Counted from the stretch's first letter, positions 42,071-51,614 are shown. The stretch: DNA of 64,000 bases from Microbacterium enclense (GCF_001456955.1 NZ_KQ758467.1:62001-126000); one strand, 5' to 3'. Notes: a model not told the origin generated them from the sequence alone. Numbers and translations are program-made.

Positions 42071-43365
42071 CGTCGCACTCTCTCGTACAGCTGGGCGACG
42101 ATCTCATCCTCGTCGGCGGTGGTCAGTCGGCCCTCGTCGACGACGACGCGTCCGCCGACGATGACGGTGCGCGGCCGGCGGCCGGGAGAGGCCCAGAGCA
42201 GTCCTGCGACCGGATCGGCGACGCCGGCGTCGGCGACGCCCGAGACGTCCCACAGGCACAGGTCGGCGGCCGAACCGGGAGTGAGCCGCCCGAGCTCGGG
42301 GCGGCCCAGTCCGTCGGCGGAGCCGGCGGTGGCCATGTCGAGCACCTCGGATGCCGGCAGCTGCGGCCCCACGAGCGCCGAGACCTGCATCGCAAGGCGC
42401 GCGTCGGCGAGCAGGTGCCCCGCGTCGTTGCTGCCGCCGCCGCTGGTTCCGAGGCCCACGGCGAGCCCGGCGTCGCGCAGCCGACGCACCGGGGCGATGC
42501 CCCACCCCATCGGCACGTCGCAGCCGGGCGCGTGAGTGGCGGAGACCCCCGACGCGGCGAGGCGGGCGATCTCGTCATCGGTGACGTCGCAGAGGTGGGC
42601 GAGGGTGACGTCGGGACCGAGCCAGCCCCACTCCTCGAGCAGGTCGAGGGGCCGTGCGCCGTAGCGCTCGAGCGCGATCTCGACGTCGACGACCTCGTTC
42701 GCCTGCGTCCGCCGGCGCAAGCCGTGCTCGCGCGCGACCTCCCCCAGCAGGTCGAACGTCTCACGCGAATCGCTGTGCACGCCCGCCGGCCCGACGGCGA
42801 CCTGCAGCATGCCGTCGCTCGAGACGCCGCCGTGGATTCCCGGGAGCAGGGCTCGCACGATGGCGTCGGCCGAGGCGGCGGCCTCCTGCGGGTCATCGCG
42901 CGCGGCGCCCCGCACGAACACCAGGCGCGCTCCGAGCGCAGCGGCGGCGTCGGCCGCGGCCCGTGCCATCCCTACCGTGTCGGCGCCGCACGGCCACGTG
43001 AGGTGGTGATCGGCGACGGTGGTCACTCCGCAGAGGAGGGCTTCTGCGAGGCCCGCGCGTGCGGCGAGACCGGTCAGTTCGGGGTCGACGCCCGCCTTCG
43101 TGTAGGCCGCGGCCATCGCGGGCAGCCACTCGCGCATCGGGATGCCACGGGTGCCCGGGAGCGTCCGGAACGCCGTCTGCAGCAGATGGTGGTGGGCGTT
43201 GACGAGACCGGCGGTGACGACGCACCCGGTGGCATCCATCTCGATGGCGTCGGTGAGATCGGCGGTCTCGACGATGACCCCGTCGACGCTCACGACGTCG
43301 CCGGTGCGCACGCGTCCGCCGCCGTCGACCACGGCCACCGCGCCGCGCACCACGAGAACGCTCAC
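42067..43365 (-). CDS. 8-oxoguanine deaminase-like amidohydrolase with altered active site
   Basis: A 432-residue amidohydrolase whose best fit is the 8-oxoguanine deaminase group (VNAHHHLLQTAFRT, YGARPLDLLEEWGWLGPDVTLAH). HxH (58, 60) and His257 remain. The usual HTHLAE block reads RTQANE, so a metal His is Gln221; the usual GLGVDGSASND block reads GLGTSGGGSND, so the catalytic Asp is Ser308. Without these, deamination by the normal mechanism is doubtful. GTG at 43365 overlaps xdhC and its stop overlaps the cupin regulator, so it is expressed with them. Confidence 0.75.
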   Translation of the reverse strand: MSVLVVRGAVAVVDGGGRVRTGDVVSVDGVIVETADLTDAIEMDATGCVVTAGLVNAHHHLLQTAFRTLPGTRGIPMREWLPAMAAAYTKAGVDPELTGLAARAGLAEALLCGVTTVADHHLTWPCGADTVGMARAAADAAAALGARLVFVRGAARDDPQEAAASADAIVRALLPGIHGGVSSDGMLQVAVGPAGVHSDSRETFDLLGEVAREHGLRRRTQANEVVDVEIALERYGARPLDLLEEWGWLGPDVTLAHLCDVTDDEIARLAASGVSATHAPGCDVPMGWGIAPVRRLRDAGLAVGLGTSGGGSNDAGHLLADARLAMQVSALVGPQLPASEVLDMATAGSADGLGRPELGRLTPGSAADLCLWDVSGVADAGVADPVAGLLWASPGRRPRTVIVGGRVVVDEGRLTTADEDEIVAQLYERVRR

Positions 43366-44321
43366 GCGGTCCTCACCGCGCAGGAGTCCGCGACGCGATG
43401 CAGGCCGGGCCGCCGCGACTCGCGCAGGGGCCGGGCGTCGGCGGCGTTCCGGGATGCCACGATCTCGGCGATCACCGACAGGGCGGTCTCTTCGGGGCTC
43501 GAGCCGCCCAGGTCGAGGCCGAGTGGGGAGTGCAGTCGCGAGAGCTCGGCATCCGTCACCCCTGCTGCTCGCAGCAGCTGCGCGCGGCGCGCGACGGTCG
43601 CCCGCGCGCCCATGGCGCCGACGAAGCCGACGGGCATCCGCAGCGCGGCGCGCAGGGCCGGCACGTCGAGACGTTCGTCGTGGGTCAGCACGCACACCGC
43701 GGTGCGGACGTCGGGGGCGGGAAGCTGCGCGAGGTAGTCGTGCGGGGCGGCGACGACGAGCTCGGACGCGTCGGGGAAGCGTTCGGGGGTGACCAGCAGG
43801 GCCCAGTCGTCGCAGACGGTGACGGCGAAGCCGGCCGCGGCTCCGAGCCGGCAGAGTGCGGCGGCGTGCTCGCCGGCGCCCAGGATGACGAGGCGGGGTG
43901 CCGCCGGGCGGTGCAGGTGCAGATCGCCGCCGTCGAGGGGCAGGTGCACCGCCGCTTCCCGGCCCGCGCGGGCGTCGACGAGCGCCGGCATCACACGCGC
44001 CGGGTCGAGGGGATAGGCCACGACATCGACGGCCCCTCCACAGGCCAGCCCCGCAGCGATGGGGGTCACGGTGCCGTCGTCGGTGAAGCCGAACCGTGCG
44101 CGCCGCACCGAGCCGGTGCGTAGAGCGTCGAGGCCCAGCATGACGGCGTCGTTCTCGACGCAGCCGCCCGAGATGGAGCCGATCACCCGGGCCCCACGGG
44201 TGACGGCGAGGGTGGCTCCGACCCCCCGTGGGGCGCTGCGGACCACGCGGGTCACCGTCACCGCCGCGACGGGCTCACCCGCCGCGAGCAGCGGCACCAG
44301 GTCGGCGGCCAGATCGAGCAT
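43362..44321 (-). CDS. xdhC: XdhC-family molybdenum cofactor protein
   Basis: A 319-residue XdhC/CoxI-family protein. N-terminal block: AVTVTRVVRSAPRGVGATLAVT and GSISGGCVENDAV; C-terminal Rossmann domain with LVILGAGEHAAALC, then VGFVGAMGARATVARRAQLL and HSPLGLDLGG, all family marks. XdhC binds molybdenum cofactor and assists sulfuration and insertion into xanthine dehydrogenase. The target is probably the dehydrogenase at 16959, 24 kb away. It heads the operon xdhC, deaminase-like gene, regulator, reductase. Divergent from mocA-like gene across 51 bases. Confidence 0.9.
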   Translation of the reverse strand: MLDLAADLVPLLAAGEPVAAVTVTRVVRSAPRGVGATLAVTRGARVIGSISGGCVENDAVMLGLDALRTGSVRRARFGFTDDGTVTPIAAGLACGGAVDVVAYPLDPARVMPALVDARAGREAAVHLPLDGGDLHLHRPAAPRLVILGAGEHAAALCRLGAAAGFAVTVCDDWALLVTPERFPDASELVVAAPHDYLAQLPAPDVRTAVCVLTHDERLDVPALRAALRMPVGFVGAMGARATVARRAQLLRAAGVTDAELSRLHSPLGLDLGGSSPEETALSVIAEIVASRNAADARPLRESRRPGLHRVADSCAVRTA

Positions 44322-44372
44322 GCACTCGACCGTAATCGGGGCATGTTTCGCGCGCGCTACGCTGTCGTCACC

Positions 44373-44942
44373 ATGCCGGCCATCCCCTCCGACGCCCCCT
44401 GCGGGCTGGTGCTCGCCGCGGGCGCCGGGCGCCGGTTCGGCGGCCCGAAGGCGCTCGCTCGCACCGCCGCGGGGACGCCGTGGGTGGCCCTCGCCGCCCG
44501 CGCGCTGCGCGAGGGCGGGTGCAGCGAGGTTCTCGTGACGCTCGGCGCATCGGCCGACGAGGCGGTACCCCTCCTCCCCGGGGGTGTGACGGTGGTGCGC
44601 GTCCCCGACTGGCAGACGGGCGTGGCGGCCTCGGTGCGCGCGGGCATCGAGGCGGCGGCATGCGGGTCCGCTCCGGCGGTCGTGGTCCTTCCCGTCGACA
44701 CCCCGGATGCCACGTCCTCCGCCGTGGCGCGACTCGCTCGTCGCGCAGCACGCGGGTCGCTCGCGTACGCCACCTACGACGACGCCCCCGGACATCCGGT
44801 CCTCATCGGCCGGGATCACTGGAGCGCCGTGGCCGCGTCGGTGCGCGGCGATGTCGGTGCTCGTCCGTATCTCGTGGCGGCGGGGGCGGATGCCGTCGAG
44901 TGCGGCGATCTGTGGTCGGGGGTCGACCGCGACGAGCGCTGA
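44373..44942 (+). CDS. MobA/MocA-like nucleotidyltransferase
   Basis: A 189-residue nucleotidyltransferase. The signature LVLAAGAGRRFGGPKALA binds CTP or GTP, followed by RVPDWQTGVAASVRAGIEAA and VVLPVDTPDA, with the metal Asp in LPVDTPD. MocA makes the cytosine dinucleotide form of molybdenum cofactor, MobA the guanine form; the xdhC neighbour favours MocA-like use in xanthine dehydrogenase maturation. ATG at 44373 lies nine bases after a TACGCT minus-10 element, so leaderless or short-leader expression is likely; a start at 44343 is in frame but would lie upstream of that element. Confidence 0.8.
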   Translation: MPAIPSDAPCGLVLAAGAGRRFGGPKALARTAAGTPWVALAARALREGGCSEVLVTLGASADEAVPLLPGGVTVVRVPDWQTGVAASVRAGIEAAACGSAPAVVVLPVDTPDATSSAVARLARRAARGSLAYATYDDAPGHPVLIGRDHWSAVAASVRGDVGARPYLVAAGADAVECGDLWSGVDRDER

Positions 44943-44956
44943 GGGCGCGCGCCTCT

Positions 44957-44972
44957 CGACGCGGCAGCGTCG
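44957..44972. terminator. Hairpin after mocA-like gene
   Basis: CGACGC-GGCA-GCGTCG, 6 base pairs with a 4-base loop, 15 bases after the stop. No run of T follows, so termination is uncertain. Confidence 0.35.
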
Positions 44973-45071
44973 TATGCGGCGAGTCGAAAAGCTGGCTATC
45001 TCGTCAGTCTCACGGTCCTGATGGCGAGAGCACGTGGCATCCATCACGACTCGATCACGCCCCGAACCTAT

Positions 45072-45092
45072 TTTGTTGCACCTATGGACAAA
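45072..45092. promoter_or_regulatory. Candidate ROK-regulator operator upstream of chvE
   Basis: TTTGT-N11-ACAAA (45072-45076 and 45088-45092) in a stretch that is AT-rich for this genome, 143 bases before the binding protein; a CATAAT minus-10-like hexamer is at 45125. XylR/NagC-type ROK repressors bind similar T/A-rich palindromes, and a ROK gene ends this cluster. Confidence 0.45.
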
Positions 45093-45234
45093 CCCCACCC
45101 GGAGGGATATTTTTTCGGAGCCGTCATAATCCGACGGATCGCAGAGCCGGGAACGACGACGTATCCGATCCGACGCCGGGGAGGGCGCGGGTACGACCAC
45201 GGGGTCCCTGCCGTTCAGAGAGGAACGCAGTCAC

Positions 45235-46356
45235 ATGCTGAAGAAGATCATGACCGGTGCGGCCATCGCGGCGCTCGCCGTGGGGCTCGGAGCGTGCAGC
45301 TCCACCCGCCCGGCGGACGGCGGCAGCGATGCCGCCGGCGGCGCCACCGGCGAATGCAACGTCGGCATCGCGATGCCGACCCGCAGCCTCGAGCGCTGGA
45401 TCAACGACGGCGAGCAGTTGCAGCAGAAGCTCACCGACGCCGGCTGCACCGTCGACCTGCAGTACGCCGACAACAAGACCGACCAGCAGATCAGCCAGAT
45501 CCAGAACCAGATCTCGGGCGGAGCGAAGATCCTCGTCATCGCCGCGATCGACGGCTCCACCCTCGGCCCCGTGCTGGAAGAGGCGAAGTCGCAGAACGCC
45601 ACCGTCATCGCCTACGACCGTCTCATCAACGGCAGCGAGAACGTCGACTACTACGCCACCTTCGACAACTACAAGGTCGGCACCCTGCAGGGGCAGTACA
45701 TCGAGGAGCAGCTCGGCCTCAAGACGGGCGCGGGACCGTTCAATCTCGAGCCGTTCGCGGGCAGCCCCGACGACAACAACGCCAAGTTCTTCTTCGCCGG
45801 CGCGTGGGACGTGCTCCAGCCCTACGTCGAGAAGGGCCAGCTCGTGGTTCCCAGCGGCAAGTCGCCCGCGAACGACGACGCGTGGGCGTCGATCGGCATC
45901 CAGGGCTGGGCGTCCGACAAGGCGCAGTCCGAAATGGACAACCGCCTGTCGTCGTTCTACGGCGACGGCAAGAAGGTGAACGTGGTGCTCTCGCCCAACG
46001 ACAGCCTCGCGATCGGCATCGAGGCGTCGCTCAAGTCCGCCGGCTACACCGCCGGCGCCGAGTACCCGGTCATCACGGGCCAGGATGCCGACAAGGCCAA
46101 TGTCAAGGCGATCCTCGACGGCGCGCAGTCGATGACGGTCTGGAAGGACACCCGTGCCCTCGGCGACCGCGTATTCACGATGATCCAGGAGATCAAGGAC
46201 GGCCAGGAGGTCGAGGTCAACGACACCGAGACCTACGACAACGGCAAGAAGGTCGTGCCCTCATACCTGCTGACCCCCGAGGTCGTCGTCAAGGATGACG
46301 TGCAGTCGAAGCTCATCGACTCCGGCTTCCTCTCGGCCTCCGACGTCGGTCTCTGA
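45235..46356 (+). CDS. chvE: Sugar ABC transporter binding lipoprotein, ChvE type
   Basis: A 373-residue periplasmic-binding-type lipoprotein. The lipobox is GLGACSS near residue 20. The mature part (VGIAMPTRSLERWINDGEQLQQKL, DNKTDQQISQIQNQISGGAKILVIAAIDG, TVIAYDRLINGSENVDYYATFDN) is typical of ChvE/GguA-type receptors for xylose, arabinose, galactose or glucose. ATG at 45235 is preceded by GAGAGGAA. It heads a chvE-mmsA-mmsB operon, separated from mmsA by a strong hairpin that should favour binding-protein mRNA. Confidence 0.9.
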   Translation: MLKKIMTGAAIAALAVGLGACSSTRPADGGSDAAGGATGECNVGIAMPTRSLERWINDGEQLQQKLTDAGCTVDLQYADNKTDQQISQIQNQISGGAKILVIAAIDGSTLGPVLEEAKSQNATVIAYDRLINGSENVDYYATFDNYKVGTLQGQYIEEQLGLKTGAGPFNLEPFAGSPDDNNAKFFFAGAWDVLQPYVEKGQLVVPSGKSPANDDAWASIGIQGWASDKAQSEMDNRLSSFYGDGKKVNVVLSPNDSLAIGIEASLKSAGYTAGAEYPVITGQDADKANVKAILDGAQSMTVWKDTRALGDRVFTMIQEIKDGQEVEVNDTETYDNGKKVVPSYLLTPEVVVKDDVQSKLIDSGFLSASDVGL

Positions 46357-46363
46357 TCCCTCA

Positions 46364-46394
46364 CGGCTGGGCGGATCTCTGGTCCGCCCAGCCG
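46364..46394 (+). terminator. Strong hairpin between chvE and mmsA
   Basis: CGGCTGGGCGGA-tctctgg-TCCGCCCAGCCG: 12 of 12 pairing with a 7-base loop, 8 bases after the chvE stop and without a T run. It should protect the chvE message or cause partial termination, giving more binding protein than ATPase. Confidence 0.6.
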
Positions 46395-46419
46395 CTCGAT
46401 CCCGACGGAGGGACACTCC

Positions 46420-47949
46420 ATGACCGAACCGATCCTGCGCATGTCGGGGATCTCCAAGTCCTTCAACGGCGTTCCGGCGCTCGCCGACGTGTCGATCGAC
46501 GTCCACCGCGGCGAGGTCCACGCGATCTGCGGTGAGAACGGCGCCGGCAAGTCCACGCTGATGAAGGTGCTGAGCGGGGTCTACCCGGCCGGCAGCTTCG
46601 AGGGGACCATCACCCTCGAGGGTGAGCCGATGGCATTCCGCTCCATCAACGACAGCGAGGCCGCCGGCATCGTCATCATCCACCAGGAGCTGGCGCTGAG
46701 CCCGTACCTCTCGATCGCCGAGAACATCTTCCTCGGCAACGAGAAGTCGCGCCGCGGCGTCATCGACTGGAACGCCACCAACACCGCCGCGGCCGAGCTG
46801 CTCAAGCGGGTCGGGCTCCGCGAGAACCCCGCAACCAAGATCTTCGAGCTGGGCGTCGGCAAGCAGCAGCTCGTCGAGATCGCCAAGGCGCTCGCCAAAG
46901 AGGTCAAGCTCCTCATCCTCGACGAGCCGACGGCCGCTCTCAACGACGATGATTCCGCGCACCTGCTCGACCTGATCGACCAGCTGCGCACCCAGGGGAT
47001 CACCTGCATCATCATCAGTCACAAGCTGAAGGAGGTGCTCCGCATCTCCGATCGCATCACGATCATCCGCGACGGCCGCACGATCGAGACGATGCACCGC
47101 TCCGATCCGGGCACGGACGAGGGGCGCATCATCCGCGCCATGGTCGGCCGCGACCTCAACAGCCTCTTCCCGCCGCGCGAGCCGGACATCGGCGAAGAGC
47201 TGTTCCGCGTCGAGAACTGGACCGTGCACCATCCCGTCGACACCGAGCGCGTCGTCATCGACGATGCCTCGTTCATGGTGCGTGCGGGGGAGATCGTCGG
47301 GTTCGCCGGTCTCATGGGCGCGGGTCGTACCGAGCTCGCCATGAGCATCTTCGGCCGCATGTACGGCACGGGGATCTCAGGGGAGGTCTACAAGAACGGC
47401 CGGCAGATCGACGTGAAGACGGTGGATGCCGCCATCAAGCACGGCATCGCCTACGCCACCGAGGACCGCAAGAAATACGGTCTCAACCTCATCGGCGACA
47501 TTCAGGTCAACGTCTCGGCATCCGCCCTCGCCCGCCTCGCGCGCCTCGGCGTCGTCGACCGCCACCGCGAGTACAAGGTGGCCGACTCGTACCGCTACAA
47601 GATGAACATCAAGGCGCCCAGCGTCGCGGCCATCACCGGTCGCCTCTCCGGCGGGAACCAGCAGAAGGTCGTGTTGTCGAAGTGGATGTTCACCGGGCCC
47701 GACGTGCTCATCCTCGATGAGCCCACCCGCGGCATCGACGTCGGGGCGAAGTACGAGATCTACGGCATCATCAACGAGCTCGCGGCCCAGGGCAAGGCCG
47801 TGATCGTCATCTCGTCGGAGTTGCCCGAGGTCATCGGCCTCTCCGACCGCATCTACACCATCTCCGAGGGACGCATCACGGCCGAGGTCAGCCGCGACGA
47901 CGCCACGCAGGAGACCCTCATGCGGCACATGACCGCCGGAAGGAACTGA
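46420..47949 (+). CDS. mmsA: Sugar ABC transporter ATPase (duplicated domains)
   Basis: A 509-residue protein with two ABC domains, as in MmsA/XylG/GguA. Domain 1 has Walker [10 protein letters not shown] and Walker [12 protein letters not shown]; domain 2 has a degenerate Walker A region ([10 protein letters not shown]) and [14 protein letters not shown] with [12 protein letters not shown]. The asymmetry is normal for the family. Works with ChvE and MmsB to import monosaccharides. Starts 25 bases after the hairpin behind GACGGAGGG. Confidence 0.92.
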   Translation: MTEPILRMSGISKSFNGVPALADVSIDVHRGEVHAICGENGAGKSTLMKVLSGVYPAGSFEGTITLEGEPMAFRSINDSEAAGIVIIHQELALSPYLSIAENIFLGNEKSRRGVIDWNATNTAAAELLKRVGLRENPATKIFELGVGKQQLVEIAKALAKEVKLLILDEPTAALNDDDSAHLLDLIDQLRTQGITCIIISHKLKEVLRISDRITIIRDGRTIETMHRSDPGTDEGRIIRAMVGRDLNSLFPPREPDIGEELFRVENWTVHHPVDTERVVIDDASFMVRAGEIVGFAGLMGAGRTELAMSIFGRMYGTGISGEVYKNGRQIDVKTVDAAIKHGIAYATEDRKKYGLNLIGDIQVNVSASALARLARLGVVDRHREYKVADSYRYKMNIKAPSVAAITGRLSGGNQQKVVLSKWMFTGPDVLILDEPTRGIDVGAKYEIYGIINELAAQGKAVIVISSELPEVIGLSDRIYTISEGRITAEVSRDDATQETLMRHMTAGRN

Positions 47950-47954
47950 CAGAC

Positions 47955-49175
47955 ATGGCCACCGCATCCACCCAGACGGTCGAGGCGCCGACCCAACCGG
48001 GGCCGCGCCGCCGCGGCATCCTGGCTCGCATCAACTTCCGTCAGTTCGGCATCCTCGCCGCGCTGGTCATCATCATCGCTCTGTTCCAGGTGCTCACCGG
48101 CGGACGCCTGCTGCTCCCCGGGAACGTCAATAACCTGATCCAGCAGAACGCCTACGTGCTGATCCTCGCGATCGGCATGGTCATGGTGATCATCGCCGGC
48201 CACATCGACCTGTCGGTGGGCTCGGTCGTGGCCATGGTCGGTGCGATCGCGGCGATCGCCATGAACCAGTGGGGTGTGCCGTGGTACCTCGCGGTCGTGC
48301 TGTCGCTCGTCGTCGGCGCGATCGTCGGTGCGTGGCAGGGGTTCTGGGTCGCCTTCGTCGGCATCCCGGCCTTCATCGTGACGCTCGCGGGAATGCTGCT
48401 GTTCCGCGGCCTCACGCTCGTGCTGCTCACGGGCGGCACGATCAGCGGCCTCCCCGACGGCTTCACGGCCATCGGAGCCGGGTGGCTGCCGCCCGTGCTC
48501 GGCTATCTCGGCAATTGGGACGCGCTGACGCTCGCGCTCGGCGCCGTCGCCAGCGCCGCGCTGGTCGTGCAGCAGGTGCGCACCCGCGCGACGCTGCGCC
48601 GACTGGAGTTGCCGCGCGAGGTCGGATGGTCGTTCTGGGCGAAGAACATCGCGGCAGTGGTCGTCATCATGGCGGCGTCCTTCACCCTCGCGACCTACAA
48701 CGGCACTCCGATCGTGCTGATCATCCTGGCGGTGCTGGTGCTCGCCTACACCTTCGTGCTCAACCGCACGACGTTCGGCCGGCACATCTACGCCATGGGC
48801 GGCAATCTGTTCGCCGCGGTGATGAGCGGTGTGAAGACGAAATGGGTCAACTTCTTCATCTTCGTCAACATGGGTGCTCTCGCCGGGCTCGCCGCCGTGG
48901 TCAGCACCGCGCGCGCGGGCAGCGCCGTCGCCGCGGCAGGTCAGAACTACGAACTGGATGCCATCGCGGCGGTGTTCATCGGCGGCGCGGCCGTGCAGGG
49001 CGGCATCGGCACCGTGGTCGGGGCCGTGGTCGGCGGCCTCGTGATGGGCGTGCTCAACATGGGTCTGTCGATCCTCAGCGTCGACGCGGCCTGGCAGATG
49101 GCCATCAAGGGGATCGTGCTGCTGCTCGCCGTCGCGTTCGACATCTTCAACAAGCGCCGCAACGGAGGTGTCTGA
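47955..49175 (+). CDS. mmsB: Sugar ABC transporter permease
   Basis: A 406-residue permease with about ten to eleven membrane segments, of the RbsC/XylH/MmsB type (LILAIGMVMVIIAGHIDLSVGSVVAMVGA is the family hallmark; AVFIGGAAVQGGIGTVVGAVVGG is the coupling region). It follows mmsA by 5 bases behind GGAAGGAACTG. Together with ChvE and MmsA it completes the monosaccharide importer, xylose or arabinose being most likely; no metabolic gene in the cluster tells which. Confidence 0.9.
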   Translation: MATASTQTVEAPTQPGPRRRGILARINFRQFGILAALVIIIALFQVLTGGRLLLPGNVNNLIQQNAYVLILAIGMVMVIIAGHIDLSVGSVVAMVGAIAAIAMNQWGVPWYLAVVLSLVVGAIVGAWQGFWVAFVGIPAFIVTLAGMLLFRGLTLVLLTGGTISGLPDGFTAIGAGWLPPVLGYLGNWDALTLALGAVASAALVVQQVRTRATLRRLELPREVGWSFWAKNIAAVVVIMAASFTLATYNGTPIVLIILAVLVLAYTFVLNRTTFGRHIYAMGGNLFAAVMSGVKTKWVNFFIFVNMGALAGLAAVVSTARAGSAVAAAGQNYELDAIAAVFIGGAAVQGGIGTVVGAVVGGLVMGVLNMGLSILSVDAAWQMAIKGIVLLLAVAFDIFNKRRNGGV

Positions 49176-49182
49176 GCCGAGG

Positions 49183-49208
49183 GGGAGCGGCCGTGGGGCG
49201 CCGCTCCC
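49183..49208 (+). terminator. Terminator-like hairpin after mmsB
   Basis: GGGAGCGGC-cgtggggc-GCCGCTCCC: 9 of 9 pairing with an 8-base loop, 8 bases after the mmsB stop, followed by TCTC rather than a T run. Probable end of the importer operon. Confidence 0.55.
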
Positions 49209-49309
49209 TCTCATCGACGCCCGCGGGCGGGCCCTTCGCGTGTCGGCGTGCGTCGGACCCACACGGTGCTCGATGAGCGCAGTGGGATGATGGGGGAGGT
49301 GCGCCCCTC

Positions 49310-50521
49310 ATGACCCCTGCTGTATTCGAGCCGGCAACGCCGCTCGCCCCGCCGGCCGGTCGTACGACGAACGACCTGATCCGTCAGCAGAACCTCTCGT
49401 CCGTCCTTTCGCTCGTCCACTCGAGGGGAGCGCTCTCACGCGCGCAGCTCGGCGCCACGACGGGCCTGAATCGCTCGACCGTGACGGGTCTGGTCATGGA
49501 GCTCACCGAGCTCGGCCTCGTGCGCGAGGCACCCGGCGGTGAACGCACGGGCAAGGTCGGTCGCCCGACCCTCGACATCGAGCCAGAAGACCACGTGGCC
49601 GCTCTCAGCGTTCGCGCCGAGCCGCTCGCGGTGACGGTGGCCCTCGTCGGGCTGGGCGGGGTCGTGCACGCGCGACTGCGTCACGACACGGCCGGCGCCC
49701 CCTCGCCGAAGCGCTTCGTGCAGATCGTGAGCTCGTCGGTCGAGGCGATGCGCGCCGACATCGACCGGCACTACCGCGTGGTCGGCGCGGGTCTGGCGGT
49801 GCCGGGACTGGTCAACGCCAACGGTTCCGTCCTCGTGTCGCCGACGCTCGGGTGGAAACGCGACCCGGTCTCAGCCCGTCTGAGCGATGAACTCGGGATG
49901 CCGGTGGCCGCGGGCAACGACGCCAGCATCGGCGCCCTCGCCGAGTCGCGTTTCGGCGTCGGGGTGGGCGTCGGCAATCTGCTCTACCTCGGCGGTGCCA
50001 TGCATAGCATCGGCGGGGGCCTCATCATCGACGGCACTCTCCTGCGCGGCACCTCGGGCTACGCGGGCGAGCTCGGGCACACGGTCGTGGATCCGCGCGG
50101 GCGGGCCTGCGTCTGCGGCCGCCGCGGCTGCCTGGAGGCCGAGGTCAGCCTCGACATCCTCGAGCCGCTGCTGGGGCGACGCAAGCTCGACGAGGACGAA
50201 CTCGACGTCGAACTGGGCGTCGCTCGCAGCCCCCGCGTGCTGGCGGAGGTCACGCGCCAGGTCGAGCTGCTCTCGGTGGCGCTGACGAACTTCGTCAACG
50301 CCTTCGCCCCCGAGACGGTCGTGCTCTCGGGCTACCTCGGCTGTCTGCTCTCGGTGAGCCGCGAACGACTGGCCGATGCGGTGCGCGTGCATCCACTGGG
50401 CGCCGAGGGGCGCACCATCCGGCTCGAACGCGCACACCTGCGCTCGCGACTCATGCTCGTCGGCCCGGCCGAGCTCGCCTTCGCCGACCTGCTGTCGAAT
50501 CCCGCCGGCTTCCGCGGCTGA
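49310..50521 (+). CDS. ROK-family transcriptional regulator (XylR/NagC type)
   Basis: A 403-residue ROK repressor. An N-terminal winged helix (LSRAQLGATTGLNRSTVTGLVMELTELG, about 40-68) is followed by the sugar-kinase-like domain with the zinc motif CVCGRRGCLEAE (near 265-276), the ROK signature. It probably binds the sugar carried by the importer and represses chvE; a TTTGT-N11-ACAAA palindrome stands before chvE. ATG at 49310 after GGGGGAGG; the preceding operon ends at 49175. Confidence 0.87.
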   Translation: MTPAVFEPATPLAPPAGRTTNDLIRQQNLSSVLSLVHSRGALSRAQLGATTGLNRSTVTGLVMELTELGLVREAPGGERTGKVGRPTLDIEPEDHVAALSVRAEPLAVTVALVGLGGVVHARLRHDTAGAPSPKRFVQIVSSSVEAMRADIDRHYRVVGAGLAVPGLVNANGSVLVSPTLGWKRDPVSARLSDELGMPVAAGNDASIGALAESRFGVGVGVGNLLYLGGAMHSIGGGLIIDGTLLRGTSGYAGELGHTVVDPRGRACVCGRRGCLEAEVSLDILEPLLGRRKLDEDELDVELGVARSPRVLAEVTRQVELLSVALTNFVNAFAPETVVLSGYLGCLLSVSRERLADAVRVHPLGAEGRTIRLERAHLRSRLMLVGPAELAFADLLSNPAGFRG

Positions 50522-50684
50522 CCTCGGGCGTCAGCGCACCGGGGTCGTGCCTCCCGGCGGCGTCGCGTCCCGCCGGCGTCGGGTCCCGCTTTCGAGTGTC
50601 AGACGCGCCGTCCAGAAGCCGCGCGATGCGGCGCGTCTCGAGGACAGGCGGACAGGCGGCGGGAGAAGGCGGATCCAGCGGGAG

Positions 50685-51614
50685 TCAACCGCCGATCACG
50701 ACGTTCAGCGGTTCCTCGCCGGCGCGCAGGCGGTCGATCTGTCGGCGCAGCAAGCGGGCGATGCGGGGGCGCATGGCATCCGTCGCCCCTCCGACGTGCG
50801 GGGCGATGAGCACGCCCTCGAGGCTCCAGAGCGGATGGTCCGCGGGAAGGGGCTCGGGGTCGGTCACGTCGAGCGCCGCCCGGATGCGCCCGCGCCGCAC
50901 GTGCGCCACGAGCGCATCGGTGTCGACGAGCGGGCCGCGGCCGACGTTGACGACGAGGGCGCCGTCGGGCAGTGCCGTCAGGGCCGCATCGTCGATGACG
51001 TGGCGCGTCGCGTCGCCGCCGGGCAGGGAGGCGATGAGGATGTCGGTCTCGGCGAGAACGTCGTCGAGCTTGCCGAGAGGGAAGACCTCGACGTCATCCT
51101 GCAGGCGGCCGTGCGAGGCGACGGCTCTCAGCTCCACCTCGAAAGGCTTCAGGCGCGCGGCGATCGCCCGGCCGACGCCGCCGAAGCCGAGCAGGGTGAC
51201 CCGCTGGTCGGCGAGACCCGTCGCGCCGCCGCCGATCCACTCGCCGCGGTCCTGCGCGCGCACGAAGTCGGGCAGGCGGCGCTGCGCCGCGAGGGCGAGC
51301 GCCACGGCCAGCTCCGCGGTGGCGGTCTCATGCACGCTCGACGCGTTCGCGAAGACGAGGCCGTCCGGCAGGCGACCTTCGACGTTGTCGTAGCCGATGG
51401 ACTGGCTCTGCACCAGGCCGACCTCGACCGTCGACAGCGCCTCGATCACGCCGTCCATCGACATGTACGGCGGCACGACCATGTCGAAACGGTCGCGCGG
51501 GGCGGCATCCTTCATGTCCCACACGACCACATCGACGCCCTCGGGGAGGGGCTGCAGGTCGCTTCGGAGCTGAGCGGTGGGCACGGACACGATGAGGGGG
51601 GTCTCGGAGGTCAC
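50685..51614 (-). CDS. D-isomer-specific 2-hydroxyacid dehydrogenase
   Basis: A 309-residue dehydrogenase. Residue blocks: LGFGGVGRAIAARL (NAD motif GxGxxG), the catalytic Arg in VNVGRGPLVD, Glu in DVTDPEPLPADHPLW and His in LIAPHVGGATD. It may reduce glyoxylate (released by ureidoglycolate lyase) to glycolate or act on another 2-keto acid. GTG at 51614 was chosen because a TAGCGT minus-10 element lies seven bases ahead (51622-51627), pointing to a leaderless message; GTG at 51623 lies inside that element. Two of the three nearby minus-strand genes are allA and a flavoprotein, so a C2-acid role is reasonable. Confidence 0.85.
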   Translation of the reverse strand: MTSETPLIVSVPTAQLRSDLQPLPEGVDVVVWDMKDAAPRDRFDMVVPPYMSMDGVIEALSTVEVGLVQSQSIGYDNVEGRLPDGLVFANASSVHETATAELAVALALAAQRRLPDFVRAQDRGEWIGGGATGLADQRVTLLGFGGVGRAIAARLKPFEVELRAVASHGRLQDDVEVFPLGKLDDVLAETDILIASLPGGDATRHVIDDAALTALPDGALVVNVGRGPLVDTDALVAHVRRGRIRAALDVTDPEPLPADHPLWSLEGVLIAPHVGGATDAMRPRIARLLRRQIDRLRAGEEPLNVVIGG

